From Actinomycetota bacterium (GTDB lineage: Bacteria > Actinomycetota > Thermoleophilia > Solirubrobacterales > Solirubrobacteraceae): a stretch of 64,000 nt of DNA. The notes below the pieces were generated by a model. The model saw only the letters and a list, made by a program, of their open reading frames with translations. It was not told the DNA's origin and made no database searches. Positions 44,356-52,823 of this stretch are shown here, piece by piece. The stretch's first letter is position 1. Each line of letters opens with the position of its first letter. The stretch lies in the NCBI GenBank assembly GCA_018268595.1, contig JAFDWH010000021.1, forward strand, positions 354,281-418,280, in the 5' to 3' direction. A program made the position numbers and the translations under genes.

Positions 44356-45165
44356 GTGAGCGACGGCGTGATCTTGTTCGACAAGCCCGCCGGCGCGACC
44401 TCGCACGACGTCGTCGCACAGACGCGCCGGCGCCTCGGCAAGGGCACGAAGGTCGGTCACGCCGGCACGCTCGACCCGTTCGCGACCGGCCTGCTGCTGG
44501 TCCTCGTCGGCCGCGCCACGCGCGTGCAGCGCTTCCTGATGGCGCTGCCGAAGTCCTACGAGACGGTCGCGCGCTTCGGCGCGACCTCCACCACCGGCGA
44601 TAGCGACGGCGAGATCGCGGAGACCGGGCGCGTCCCGCACGGCGACCTCACGCTGCCGACCGGCACGATCCGCCAGCGCCCGCCCGCCTACTCGGCGGTC
44701 AGAGTCGGCGGCATGCGGGCGTACAAGCTGGCGCGCCGGGGCGAGGACGTCGAGCTGCCCGAGCGCGAGGTGACGGTCCACGCGTTCGACGAGCTGGCGC
44801 GCGAGGGCGACCGCCGCACCTTCGCGATCCGCTGCTCCGCCGGCACGTACGTGCGCTCGCTCGTCGCCGACCTCGGCGACGCCTACTGCGAGCAGCTGCG
44901 GCGCACTGCGATCGGGCCGTTCGACGTGCGCGACGCCGACCCGGAGCGGATCGTCCCGCTCAACGACGCGCTCGCGTTCCTGCCGGAGGCGCGGCTGGCC
45001 GGGGACGACGCGCGCCGCGCGGCGCACGGGGTGGCGGTGGACGATCCGGCCGCGCCCGCCCGCGCGCCGGGGGAGACCGTGCGACTGACCGACGCGGACG
45101 GTGTGATCGCGATCGCGGAGCCGCGCGACGGCCGACTCAAGCCGATCGTGGGCTTTCGCGGCTAA
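44356..45165 (+). CDS. truB: tRNA pseudouridine-55 synthase TruB
   Basis: Enzyme of 269 residues that makes pseudouridine 55 in the T loop. Motifs: GVILFDKPAGATSHDVV, VGHAGTLDPFATGLLLV with the catalytic Asp near residue 38, RQRPPAYSAVRVGG, and RCSAGTYVRSLVADLG. GTG at 44356 follows a TAGGCT box by 7 nt. The C-terminal part is short, with a minimal PUA-like tail. Confidence 0.95.
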   Translation: MSDGVILFDKPAGATSHDVVAQTRRRLGKGTKVGHAGTLDPFATGLLLVLVGRATRVQRFLMALPKSYETVARFGATSTTGDSDGEIAETGRVPHGDLTLPTGTIRQRPPAYSAVRVGGMRAYKLARRGEDVELPEREVTVHAFDELAREGDRRTFAIRCSAGTYVRSLVADLGDAYCEQLRRTAIGPFDVRDADPERIVPLNDALAFLPEARLAGDDARRAAHGVAVDDPAAPARAPGETVRLTDADGVIAIAEPRDGRLKPIVGFRG

Positions 45166-45168
45166 GGT
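45163..45168 (+). promoter_or_regulatory. -10 box TAAGGT of ribF
   Basis: TAAGGT begins in the truB stop and ends 8 nt before the ribF ATG. Confidence 0.5.
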
Positions 45169-45176
45169 TCGGCGCC

Positions 45177-46082
45177 ATGCGCATCACCTTCCTGGCCGAC
45201 GTCGAGCAGCGTCCGCGGCGTGTCGCCGTCGGCGAGTTCGACGGCGTCCACCTCGGACACCGCGCCGTCATCCAGGGCAGCGACACGGTGCTGACGTTCG
45301 AGCCGCACCCGCTGACCGTCGTGCGGCCCGACGCCGCGCCGAAGCTGCTCACGACGCTCGAGCGCAAGGCCGAGCTGGTCGCCGAGCTGGGCGTCGAGGA
45401 GCTCGTCGTGATCCCGTTCGACAGAGCGTTCGCGCAGCGCAGCGCGGAGGACTTCGTCGACCGCGTGCTGGTCGAGGCGCTGCAGGCGACGCACGTCGCC
45501 GTCGGCGAGAACTTCCGCTTCGGTCACAGCGCTGAGGGCGACACGCGCCTGCTGACGGCCGACCCGCGCTTCGAGACGCGCGTCGTCCCGCTCGTGGAGG
45601 CGAACGGCGAGGTCGTCTCCTCCTCGCACATCCGCGGCCTCGTGCTGGCGGGCGAGGTCGACGTCGCGGCGCGCTTCCTCGGCGCCCCGTTCGCGATGCG
45701 CGGCGAGGTCGTCTCGGGCGACAGACGCGGGCGCGAGCTGGGCTTCCCGACGGCGAACCTGATCCCCGACCAGGCGCTGATCCAGCCGGGGCACGGGATC
45801 TACGCGGCGCGCGCGTCGTGGGGGGAGGAGGTGCGCTGCGCGGCCGTCAACGTCGGCGTGCGACCGACCTTCAAGACCGACCTGGTCGTGCTGGTCGAGG
45901 CGTTCCTGCTCGACTGGAGCGGCGACCTGTACGGCGAGCAGCTCACGATCGAGTTCCTCGCGCGTCTGCGCGGCGAGCGCCGCTTCGACTCCGCGGAGGC
46001 GCTGATCGAGCAGATGCACCGCGACGTCGAGGACGCGCGGGCGGTCTACGCGGCGCATTCTGCTACGGTTCCCCGCCGATGA
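45177..46082 (+). CDS. ribF: bifunctional riboflavin kinase/FAD synthetase
   Basis: Protein of 301 residues making FMN and FAD. N-terminal FAD synthetase: [17 protein letters not shown] near residue 17, [25 protein letters not shown] and [10 protein letters not shown]-terminal flavokinase: [15 protein letters not shown] near 182, GIYAARA and [11 protein letters not shown]. Overlaps rpsO by 4 nt. No FMN riboswitch is visible upstream; a leaderless-type promoter is there instead. Confidence 0.95.
   Translation: MRITFLADVEQRPRRVAVGEFDGVHLGHRAVIQGSDTVLTFEPHPLTVVRPDAAPKLLTTLERKAELVAELGVEELVVIPFDRAFAQRSAEDFVDRVLVEALQATHVAVGENFRFGHSAEGDTRLLTADPRFETRVVPLVEANGEVVSSSHIRGLVLAGEVDVAARFLGAPFAMRGEVVSGDRRGRELGFPTANLIPDQALIQPGHGIYAARASWGEEVRCAAVNVGVRPTFKTDLVVLVEAFLLDWSGDLYGEQLTIEFLARLRGERRFDSAEALIEQMHRDVEDARAVYAAHSATVPRR
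46064..46069 (+). promoter_or_regulatory. -10 box TACGGT of rpsO
   Basis: TACGGT ends 9 nt before the rpsO ATG, inside the end of ribF. Confidence 0.45.
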
Positions 46083-46351
46083 GCACCCTTACGAGCGAGC
46101 GCAAGCAGGAGTTGATCTCCAAGTTCGGCAAGGGCGATGCGGACACCGGTTCGGCCGAGGTCCAGATCGCCATGCTGACCGACCGCATCAACGACCTGAC
46201 CGAGCATCTGCGCACCCACAAGAAGGACCACCACTCGCGGCGCGGCCTGCTCATGCTCGTCGGCCGGCGTCGGCGCTTCCTCAACTACCTGGAGCGCAAG
46301 GACGTCGAGCGGTACCGCGGGCTCATCAGAGAGCTCGGCCTGCGCAAGTGA
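46079..46351 (+). CDS. rpsO: 30S ribosomal protein S15
   Basis: Ribosomal protein of 90 residues binding 16S rRNA. Conserved parts: [40 protein letters not shown] and [16 protein letters not shown]. Usually directly followed by pnp; here two redox genes intervene. The start is 4 nt inside the ribF end and also has its own -10 box. Confidence 0.97.
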   Translation: MSTLTSERKQELISKFGKGDADTGSAEVQIAMLTDRINDLTEHLRTHKKDHHSRRGLLMLVGRRRRFLNYLERKDVERYRGLIRELGLRK

Positions 46352-46821
46352 GCGTCGTCGCGGCCGGCACTCCCGCGCCCGACTTCACGCTCCGCCGGGG
46401 GGACGGGTCGAAGTTCACGAACGCCAACCTGCTCGGGCAGACGACGGTCCTCGTCTTCTACCCGTTCGCGTTCAGCCCTGTCTGCACCGACCAGCTCAAC
46501 CTCTACGAGGAGGTGCTGGAGCAGTTCAGTGCGCAGGGCGCGACGCTGTACGGCGTCTCGTGCGACTCCACCTGGGCGCAGACGGCGTTCAAGGACCGGC
46601 TCGGCGTCTCGATCGAGCAGCTCTCGGACTTCGAGCCGAAGGGCGCGGCCTGCCGCGCCTTCGGCGTGCTGCACGAGGGCGGCTTCCCGCAGCGCGCGCT
46701 GATCCTGATCGGCCCCGAGGGCGTGGTGGAGTGGAGCTACCTGGCGTCCTCGCCCGGCGACCTGCCCGGCGCGAACCTGATCTTCGACGCGCTCGCCGCG
46801 CGCGATGAGCAGCCTCGGTAG
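46348..46821 (+). CDS. peroxiredoxin (AhpE/Bcp-like)
   Basis: Thiol peroxidase of 157 residues that reduces hydroperoxides. The peroxidatic site is [16 protein letters not shown] (PxxxSxxC variant of PxxxTxxC, Cys near residue 46). Other matches are [20 protein letters not shown] and [15 protein letters not shown] [11 protein letters not shown]. Further cysteines near 71 and 95 could resolve the sulfenic acid. Actinobacterial AhpE is the closest named group I can suggest. GTG start overlaps the rpsO stop; the end overlaps the DsbA-like gene by 17 nt. Confidence 0.88.
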   Translation: MSVVAAGTPAPDFTLRRGDGSKFTNANLLGQTTVLVFYPFAFSPVCTDQLNLYEEVLEQFSAQGATLYGVSCDSTWAQTAFKDRLGVSIEQLSDFEPKGAACRAFGVLHEGGFPQRALILIGPEGVVEWSYLASSPGDLPGANLIFDALAARDEQPR

Positions 46822-47287
46822 CGCGCCCGTCCCGCCGCTCGCGCCCGACGACCACATCCGCGGGGAGGGAGACGCCCCGCCGCAGATCGTCTACGCCGAC
46901 TACGAGTGCCCGTACTGCGCGGTCCTCTGCGGGCGGCTGGCCGCGAGCGGGGAGCGCTGGGTCTTCCGCCACTTCCCGGTCAAGTCGAACCACCCCCGCG
47001 CGTGGGCTGCCGCGTGCGCGGCGGAGGCGGCGGGCCTGCAGGGGCGCTTCTGGGAGATGCACGACGCGCTGTTCGGCGACCAGGGGCGCCTGGAGGACCC
47101 GCACCTGTGGGACCGTGCCGCGGCGCTCGGCCTCGACGTCGCGCGCTTCGACGCCGACCGCCGCTCGGACGCCGTCGCGGCGCGCGTGCGGCGCGACTTC
47201 GAGAGCGGCGTGCGGGCCGGCGTGGTGACCACGCCGACCTTCTTCGCGGGCGGCACGATGCGCGCAGGTGCGCCGCATGACACGTGA
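46805..47287 (+). CDS. DsbA-family thioredoxin-fold oxidoreductase
   Basis: Protein of 160 residues with the active-site motif ADYECPYCAVLC (CPYC) near residue 39 and the cis-Pro loop VVTTPTFFAGG near 142. No signal peptide, so it should be cytoplasmic, unlike true DsbA. It overlaps the peroxiredoxin gene by 17 nt, so the pair may act together, for example the DsbA-like protein reducing the peroxiredoxin. That functional link is inference. Confidence 0.85.
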   Translation: MSSLGSAPVPPLAPDDHIRGEGDAPPQIVYADYECPYCAVLCGRLAASGERWVFRHFPVKSNHPRAWAAACAAEAAGLQGRFWEMHDALFGDQGRLEDPHLWDRAAALGLDVARFDADRRSDAVAARVRRDFESGVRAGVVTTPTFFAGGTMRAGAPHDT

Positions 47288-47303
47288 TTTGCAGCGAGAT
47301 CGC

Positions 47304-47309
47304 TACGCT
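47304..47309 (+). promoter_or_regulatory. -10 box TACGCT of pnp
   Basis: TACGCT predicts transcription start near 47316, giving a leader of about 70 nt before the pnp ATG at 47385. Confidence 0.45.
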
Positions 47310-47313
47310 TCAA

Positions 47314-47366
47314 CGGTTCGGATACCGAAGAGAACCGCAAAGCACTCCGCCGACCGACGGGCGGAG
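47314..47366 (+). promoter_or_regulatory. two stem-loops in the pnp leader
   Basis: CGGTTC (47314-47319) pairs with GAACCG (47332-47337), and CTCCGCC (47345-47351) pairs with GGCGGAG (47360-47366). The first stem would sit at the very 5' end of the mRNA, the second a few bases before the AAGGGAAA ribosome-binding site. Leader stem-loops are the site of RNase III/PNPase autoregulation in Escherichia coli; equivalent control here is a hypothesis. Confidence 0.55.
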
Positions 47367-47384
47367 CAGAAGGGAAAATCACAT

Positions 47385-49670
47385 ATGTCTGACGCCGTTA
47401 CGCGCGTCGCCGTCGAGATCGCCGGCAAGGAGATCTCGTTCGAGACCGGAAAGATGGCCAAGCAGGCCTCCGGTGCCGTCGTCGTCCAAGCGGGCGAGAC
47501 GATGGTCCTGTCCACCGCCACCGCAGGCAACCTGCGCGACGTGGACTTCCTCCCGCTCACCGTGGACATCGAGGAGCGGATGTACGCCGCGGGCAAGATC
47601 CCCGGCTCGTTCTTCAAGCGCGAGGGCCGCGCCGGCGAGAAGGGCACGCTCACCGCGCGCCTGATCGACCGTCCGATCCGCCCGCTGTTCCCGAAGGGCT
47701 GGCGCTACGAGACCCAGCTCGTCGGCATCCCGCTGTCCGTCGACCACGTCAACCCGTACGACGTGCTCGCGATGAACGGCGCCTCGGCCGCCCTGATGGT
47801 CTCCGACATCCCGTTCCCGACGCCCGTCGGCGCGGTGCGGATCGGCAAGATCGACGGCAACTTCGTCGTCAACCCCGACGAGGAGGACCTGCTCGAGAAC
47901 ACCGACCTCGACCTCGTCGTGGCCGGCACCGAGGAGGCCATCCTGATGGTCGAGGCGGGCGCCAACGAGATCCCCGAGGCGGAGATCCTCGACGCGCTCG
48001 ACATCGCGCACGACGCGATCAAGAAGCTCTGCAAGGTCCAGTGGGAGCTGCAGAGAAAGGCCGGCAAGGCCAAGAAGGACGTCGAGGTCCCGCAGGTCGA
48101 CGAGAAGCTCTACAGAACCGTCGCGAGATCGCACGGCAGAAAGCTCGACAGAGCGACCTCCGTCGAGGACAAGCTCGAGCGCCAGGAGGCGACGAAGGCG
48201 GTCGTCGAGGAGATCCTCGCCAAGTACGCGCCCGACGAGGACGACGCCGAGACGCGTCAGGCCGTCCAGCGCGTCGCGGACAAGCTCGAGAAGACGCTCG
48301 TGCGCGAGCGCATCGCCGTCAAGAAGGTGCGTCCGGACGGCCGCAAGGCCGACGAGATCCGCCCGATCTCGATCGACGTCTCGGTCGCCCCGCGCACGCA
48401 TGGCTCGGCGCTCTTCACGCGCGGCCAGACGCAGGCGTTCAGCGTCGCGGCGCTCGGCACAACGCGCGAGGAGATGCGGCTCGACACGCTCGGGCTGGAG
48501 ACCTCCAAGCGCTACTTCCACCACTACAACTTCCCGCCGTTCTCGGTCGGGGAGGCCGGCTTCATGCGCGGTCCGAAGCGCCGCGACATCGGTCACGGGG
48601 CGCTCGCCGAGCGCGCGCTCGTGCCGATGATCCCGTCGCAGGAGGAGTTCCCCTACGTCATCCGCGTCGTCTCCGACATCTTCGAGTCCAACGGCTCGTC
48701 CTCGATGGCGTCGGTGTGCGGCTCGTCGCTGTCGCTGATGGACGCGGGCGTGCCGCTGAAGGCGCCGGTCGCCGGCATCGCGATGGGCCTCATCAAGGAG
48801 GGCGACGACTACATCGTGCTGTCCGACATCGCCGGCGTGGAGGACCACCTCGGCGACATGGACTTCAAGGTCGCCGGCACGGACAAGGGCATCACCGCCC
48901 TGCAGATGGACATCAAGATCACGGGCGTCTCGTTCGAGATCCTGCGCGACGCGCTCAAGCAGGCGAAGGAGGGCCGCACGTTCATCCTCGGCAAGATGGC
49001 CGAGGCGATCGACGGCCCGCGCGCCGAGCTCTCCAAGTGGGCGCCGCGCATCTCCACGGTCCAGATCGACCCGGAGAAGATCGGCCTGCTGATCGGCAAG
49101 GGCGGCGAGACGATCCGCGGCCTGTGCGAGGAGTTCGACTCGCAGATCGACGTCAACGACGAGGGCCAGGTGCTCATCTACGCGCAGAACGGCGAGCTGG
49201 GCGACGCCCTCGCGGACCGCATCCGCACGATGACCAAGGAGGTCGAGGTCGGCGACGAGTTCGCCGGCAAGGTCGTCAAGACGACGACCTTCGGCGCCTT
49301 CGTCGAGCTGGCGAAGGGCACCGACGGCCTGCTGCACATCTCCAACGTCTCGCCGGGCAGACGCGTCGAGACGGTCGAGGACGTGCTCAACAAGGGCGAC
49401 GAGATCCAGGTGCGCGTGGTCGAGGTCGACCGCGAGCGCGGCCGCATCGGCCTGCGCCTCGCCGACGACCCGGAGATCGCCGGCAAGACGGTCGAGGAGC
49501 TGGCGACCGTCGGCTCCGGCGGTGGCGGCGGCGAGCGCGCTCCGCGCGGCGACCGTGGGGATCGCGGCGACCGCGGCCCGCGCGGCCGTGGGCGCAGCGG
49601 CGACCGCAACGGCCGCGGCGGCGATCGCGATCGGGGCCCGCGGCGCGACCGCGACCCGGACCGCGGCTAG
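47385..49670 (+). CDS. pnp: polyribonucleotide nucleotidyltransferase (PNPase)
   Basis: Phosphorolytic 3'-5' exoribonuclease of 761 residues. Order: RNase PH domain 1 (GAVVVQAGETMVLSTATAG), helical linker with GRKLDRATSVEDKLERQEAT, RNase PH domain 2 (RTHGSALFTRGQTQAFSV, GSSSMASVCGSSLSLMDAGV), KH (GLLIGKGGETIRGLCEEF) and S1 (GKVVKTTTFGAFVELAKGTD). The last 45 residues are a disordered Gly/Arg/Asp tail of GDR and RGR repeats. ATG at 47385 has AAGGGAAA upstream. Five AGA codons cluster at 48052-48149. Confidence 0.96.
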   Translation: MSDAVTRVAVEIAGKEISFETGKMAKQASGAVVVQAGETMVLSTATAGNLRDVDFLPLTVDIEERMYAAGKIPGSFFKREGRAGEKGTLTARLIDRPIRPLFPKGWRYETQLVGIPLSVDHVNPYDVLAMNGASAALMVSDIPFPTPVGAVRIGKIDGNFVVNPDEEDLLENTDLDLVVAGTEEAILMVEAGANEIPEAEILDALDIAHDAIKKLCKVQWELQRKAGKAKKDVEVPQVDEKLYRTVARSHGRKLDRATSVEDKLERQEATKAVVEEILAKYAPDEDDAETRQAVQRVADKLEKTLVRERIAVKKVRPDGRKADEIRPISIDVSVAPRTHGSALFTRGQTQAFSVAALGTTREEMRLDTLGLETSKRYFHHYNFPPFSVGEAGFMRGPKRRDIGHGALAERALVPMIPSQEEFPYVIRVVSDIFESNGSSSMASVCGSSLSLMDAGVPLKAPVAGIAMGLIKEGDDYIVLSDIAGVEDHLGDMDFKVAGTDKGITALQMDIKITGVSFEILRDALKQAKEGRTFILGKMAEAIDGPRAELSKWAPRISTVQIDPEKIGLLIGKGGETIRGLCEEFDSQIDVNDEGQVLIYAQNGELGDALADRIRTMTKEVEVGDEFAGKVVKTTTFGAFVELAKGTDGLLHISNVSPGRRVETVEDVLNKGDEIQVRVVEVDRERGRIGLRLADDPEIAGKTVEELATVGSGGGGGERAPRGDRGDRGDRGPRGRGRSGDRNGRGGDRDRGPRRDRDPDRG

Positions 49671-49682
49671 ATCGAACCCTCG

Positions 49683-50969
49683 GTGACCGACACCGACCAC
49701 CGGATCACCGAGCTGGACTCGGGCGTGCGGATCGTGACGGAGGCGATGCCCTCCGTCCGGTCCGTCTCGCTCGGCTACTGGATCGGCACGGGCTCACGCC
49801 ACGAGGCGGAGCCCGACGCCGGTCTCTCGCACCTGATCGAGCACCTGCTGTTCAAGGGCTCGGACAAGTACCAGTCGGTCGAGATCGACCAGATCTTCGA
49901 CGCGATGGGCGCGGAGCTGAACGCCGGCACCGGCAAGGAGAGCACGTCGCTCTACGCGCGCGTGATCGACGCGCACCTCGCCGACGCGTTCGACGTGATG
50001 AGCGAGATGGTGTGGCGCCCGGCATTCCGCGACGTCGACTCCGAGCGGGAGGTGATCCTCGAGGAGATCGCGATGTACGAGGACGACCCGCAGGACAAGG
50101 TGTTCGACGTGCTGGGGGAGGCGGTCTTCGGCGCGCACCCGCTCGGGCGCGCGATCATCGGGCGCGCGGCGGTCGTCGCCGGCAGCCCGGTCGAGACGAT
50201 CCGCGCGTTCCACGCGGCGCGCTACGTGCCGCGCAACGTCGTGATCGCGGCGGCCGGCGCGGTCGACCACGACGCGCTCGTCGAGCTGGCGGCCGCGCGC
50301 GTGCCGGGCGCCGGGCGCGAAGCGGCCGGACCCCGCGCGGTCGACGGCCGGCCCGCGCGGCAGGTGCGCTTCGAGCGCAAGAACACCGAGCAGTACCACG
50401 TCTGCGTCGGCGGGCTCGGGCTCGCGCGCGACGACGAGCGCCGCTTCGTCCTGCGGGTGCTCGACACGATCTTCGGCGGGACGTCGTCCTCGCGGCTGTT
50501 CCAGGAGGTGCGCGAGCAGCGCGGGCTCGCCTACGCCGTCTCGTCGTTCACGGGCCAGTACGCCGACACCGGCCAGGTCGGCCTGTACGTCGGCACGCGG
50601 CCGGACAACCTCGCGCCGGCGCTCGAGGTGATCGCGCGCGAGCTGGAGCGGCTGCGGCGCGAGCCGGTCAGCGCCGAGGAGCTGTCGCGCGCGAAGGAGA
50701 ACCTGAAGGGGCGCGTCGTGCTGAGCCTGGAGTCGACCGGGGCGCGCATGAACCGGCTCGGCTCGCATATCCTCGGCGGCGTGCCGCTGCTGACCGTCGA
50801 CGAGCTGATCTCCCACATCGACGCCGTCACGCGCGAGGACCTGCTCGCGCTCGCCGGCGAGCTGCTCGCGCCCGAGCGCCTGTCGGTCGCCGGCATCGGC
50901 CCGGACGCCGACGCGTTCGCGGCCGCGACCGCGCCGCTCGCGCCCGGCGCCGAGGCGGTTGCGGCGTGA
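49683..50969 (+). CDS. M16-family zinc metallopeptidase
   Basis: Peptidase of 428 residues with the inverted zinc motif HLIEHLLFKG (HxxEH) near residue 50 and the downstream Glu in EREVILEEIAMYEDDPQD near 126. The C-terminal half has the R/Y pair region FGGTSSSRLFQEVREQRGLA YAV (split). It is the pnp-linked PepR/YmxG type found in many Gram-positives; substrate is unknown. GTG start at 49683. The stop overlaps dapB. Confidence 0.9.
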   Translation: MTDTDHRITELDSGVRIVTEAMPSVRSVSLGYWIGTGSRHEAEPDAGLSHLIEHLLFKGSDKYQSVEIDQIFDAMGAELNAGTGKESTSLYARVIDAHLADAFDVMSEMVWRPAFRDVDSEREVILEEIAMYEDDPQDKVFDVLGEAVFGAHPLGRAIIGRAAVVAGSPVETIRAFHAARYVPRNVVIAAAGAVDHDALVELAAARVPGAGREAAGPRAVDGRPARQVRFERKNTEQYHVCVGGLGLARDDERRFVLRVLDTIFGGTSSSRLFQEVREQRGLAYAVSSFTGQYADTGQVGLYVGTRPDNLAPALEVIARELERLRREPVSAEELSRAKENLKGRVVLSLESTGARMNRLGSHILGGVPLLTVDELISHIDAVTREDLLALAGELLAPERLSVAGIGPDADAFAAATAPLAPGAEAVAA

Positions 50970-51622
50970 TCCGCGTCGCCGTCGCCGGCGCCGCCGGCAA
51001 GATGGGCGCGACCGTCTGCGAGGCGGTCGAGGGCGCGCCCGACATGGAGCTGACGGGCCGCGCCGACCCGGCGCTCGGCACGCCGCTCGCCGACGTGCTG
51101 CCGAACGCCGACGTCGTCGTCGACTTCACGCGGCCCGACACGGCGCTGGCGAACGCGCTGGAGTGCGTCGCGGCGGGCGTGCACGTCGTGATCGGCACGA
51201 CCGGCTTCGACGTCGAGCCGCTGCGCGGCGCCGCGGGGGCGAACGTCTTCATCGCGCCGAACTTCGCGATCGGCGCGGTCCTGATGATGCGCTTCGCCGC
51301 CGAGGCCGCCAAGCACATGGCGCGCGCCGAGATCATCGAGCTGCACCACGACAGAAAGCTCGACAAGCCGAGCGGCACCGCCGCGCGCACGGCCGAGCTG
51401 ATGGCCGCCGCGTCCGGCAACCCGGCGCCGCCGATCCACTCCGTGCGCCTGCCCGGGATGGTCGCCAACCAGGAGGTCATCCTCGGCGACGTGGGACAGA
51501 CGCTGACGATCCGCCACGACACGGTCGACCGCGTCTCGTTCATGCCGGGCGTGCTGCTGGCCGTGCGCAGAGTCGGCTCGCTCACCGCGTCGCCGGTGAT
51601 CGGGCTCGAGCACCTGCTCTAG
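50966..51622 (+). CDS. dapB: 4-hydroxy-tetrahydrodipicolinate reductase
   Basis: Lysine/diaminopimelate pathway enzyme of 218 residues. NAD(P) motif VAVAGAAGKMGATV at the start, VDFTRPDTALANAL, IGTTGFD, APNFAIGAVLMMRFA and the catalytic HHDRKLDKPSGTA near residue 135. It is 25-50 residues shorter than most DapB proteins, with a shortened loop after the nucleotide-binding domain. GTG in the GTGA overlap with the M16 gene. DapA, the preceding step, is encoded downstream. Confidence 0.93.
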   Translation: MIRVAVAGAAGKMGATVCEAVEGAPDMELTGRADPALGTPLADVLPNADVVVDFTRPDTALANALECVAAGVHVVIGTTGFDVEPLRGAAGANVFIAPNFAIGAVLMMRFAAEAAKHMARAEIIELHHDRKLDKPSGTAARTAELMAAASGNPAPPIHSVRLPGMVANQEVILGDVGQTLTIRHDTVDRVSFMPGVLLAVRRVGSLTASPVIGLEHLL

Positions 51623-51639
51623 CGGGGCTGGCCCGGTCC

Positions 51640-51954
51640 GTGCTCGTCGCCGTCACCGACCATGCGGTCGAGCGCTTCCGCCAGCGCGTCGGCTCGCGCG
51701 CCGGCCTGCTCGACCCCAGACCGGAGATCGCGGGCCGCGTGCGGCGCGCGTGGGAGGCGGGCCGCTGGAGCGAGGACGCGCCGCCCGGAGCGACCGCCGC
51801 GCGCGGGTCCGTCTACGTGCGCGACCTCGTCGACCGCGACCTGCTGTTCGTCTGCCGGCGCGAGCGCGACGAGCTGGTCGTGATCTCGCTGTGGGAGGAA
51901 GGGCGCGTCGGCACGCCGCGCGTGCCGCGTCGCTTCACCGACGCCCTGCGATAA
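51640..51954 (+). CDS. small protein of unknown function between dapB and dapA
   Basis: Protein of 104 residues starting with GTG at 51640. The beginning AVTDHAVERFRQRVG and the end DLLFVCRRERDELVVISLWE resemble small conserved nuclease-like or RelE-like proteins, but I do not recognise a family. No signal peptide or membrane segment. The charged His/Arg start (DHAVERF) may be a functional site. Its stop lies in the -10 region of dapA. Confidence 0.55.
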   Translation: MLVAVTDHAVERFRQRVGSRAGLLDPRPEIAGRVRRAWEAGRWSEDAPPGATAARGSVYVRDLVDRDLLFVCRRERDELVVISLWEEGRVGTPRVPRRFTDALR

Positions 51955-51955
51955 T
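51947..51955 (+). promoter_or_regulatory. extended -10 promoter TGCGATAAT of dapA
   Basis: TGCGATAAT is close to the extended -10 consensus and ends 7 nt before the ATG at 51963. It argues against the in-frame ATG at 51954, which lies within the box. Confidence 0.55.
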
Positions 51956-51962
51956 GGCCGGG

Positions 51963-52823
51963 ATGCCGGACCTCGGAGCGATCCTGACCGCGATGGTGAC
52001 GCCCTTCGACGCGCAACTGCGCGTCGACGAGGAGGCGACGGTCGCCCTGCTGGAGCACCTGATCGCGCACGGCTCCGACGGCGTCGTCGCGTGTGGGACG
52101 ACCGGCGAGGCCGCCACGCTGACCGACGAGGAGCACCTGCGCGTCGTGGAGCTGGCCGTCGAGACGCTGCGCGGCCGCGGGACCGTCGTCGCCGGCGTCG
52201 GCTCCAACGACACGCGCCACGCGGTCGAGCTGACGGAGCGCGCGACCGCGCTCGGCGCCGACGCGATGCTGCACGTCACGCCGTACTACAACCGCCCGAA
52301 CCGGCGCGGGATCGTCGCCCACTTCGAGGCGTGCGCGGCGGCGACCGACAAGCCGATCGTCCTCTACAACATCCCCGCGCGCACGGGCGTCGACATGCCG
52401 AACGACCTGCTCGCCGAGCTGGCCGAGCGGATCGACAACGTCGTCGCGGTCAAGCAGGCGAACAACGACAACCTCGCGCCGATCGAGGGCTTGCAGCTGT
52501 ACGCCGGCAACGACGACGTGCTGTGCGAGACGCTGGAGCTGGGCGGCGCCGGCGGCATCTGCGTCGCCAGCCACGTCGTCGGCGACGAGATGCGGCGGAT
52601 GGTCGACGAGCCGGAGCGCCGGTGCGAGATCGACGCCGGCCTGCGCGACATCTACGAGGCTTTGTCGGTGACAACGAACCCGATCGGCGTCAAGACGGCG
52701 CTGAGACTGCTCGGCCACCGCGTCGGCGGGCTGCGCCTGCCGATGGTGGAGGCCGACGAGCGCGAGACCGCCGTGATCCGGGCGGCGCTCGAGCGGCACG
52801 GACTGCTGGCGACGGTCGCATAG
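51963..52823 (+). CDS. dapA: 4-hydroxy-tetrahydrodipicolinate synthase
   Basis: Class I aldolase of 286 residues joining pyruvate and aspartate semialdehyde. Start LGAILTAMVTPFDAQLRVDE, GTTGEAATLTDEEH near residue 43, YYNRPNRRGIVAHF with the catalytic Tyr near 106-107, YNIPARTGVD, and the Schiff-base lysine in AVKQANNDN near 160. Start 51963 is preferred to 51954 because of the -10 box. Stop TAG shares a base with the rnj GTG. Confidence 0.95.
   Translation: MPDLGAILTAMVTPFDAQLRVDEEATVALLEHLIAHGSDGVVACGTTGEAATLTDEEHLRVVELAVETLRGRGTVVAGVGSNDTRHAVELTERATALGADAMLHVTPYYNRPNRRGIVAHFEACAAATDKPIVLYNIPARTGVDMPNDLLAELAERIDNVVAVKQANNDNLAPIEGLQLYAGNDDVLCETLELGGAGGICVASHVVGDEMRRMVDEPERRCEIDAGLRDIYEALSVTTNPIGVKTALRLLGHRVGGLRLPMVEADERETAVIRAALERHGLLATVA

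Noticed and set aside
51954..51962. dapA start at the ATG at 51954
   Set aside because: It lies inside the extended -10 box; the ATG at 51963 has the spacing seen elsewhere and the family's usual N-terminus.
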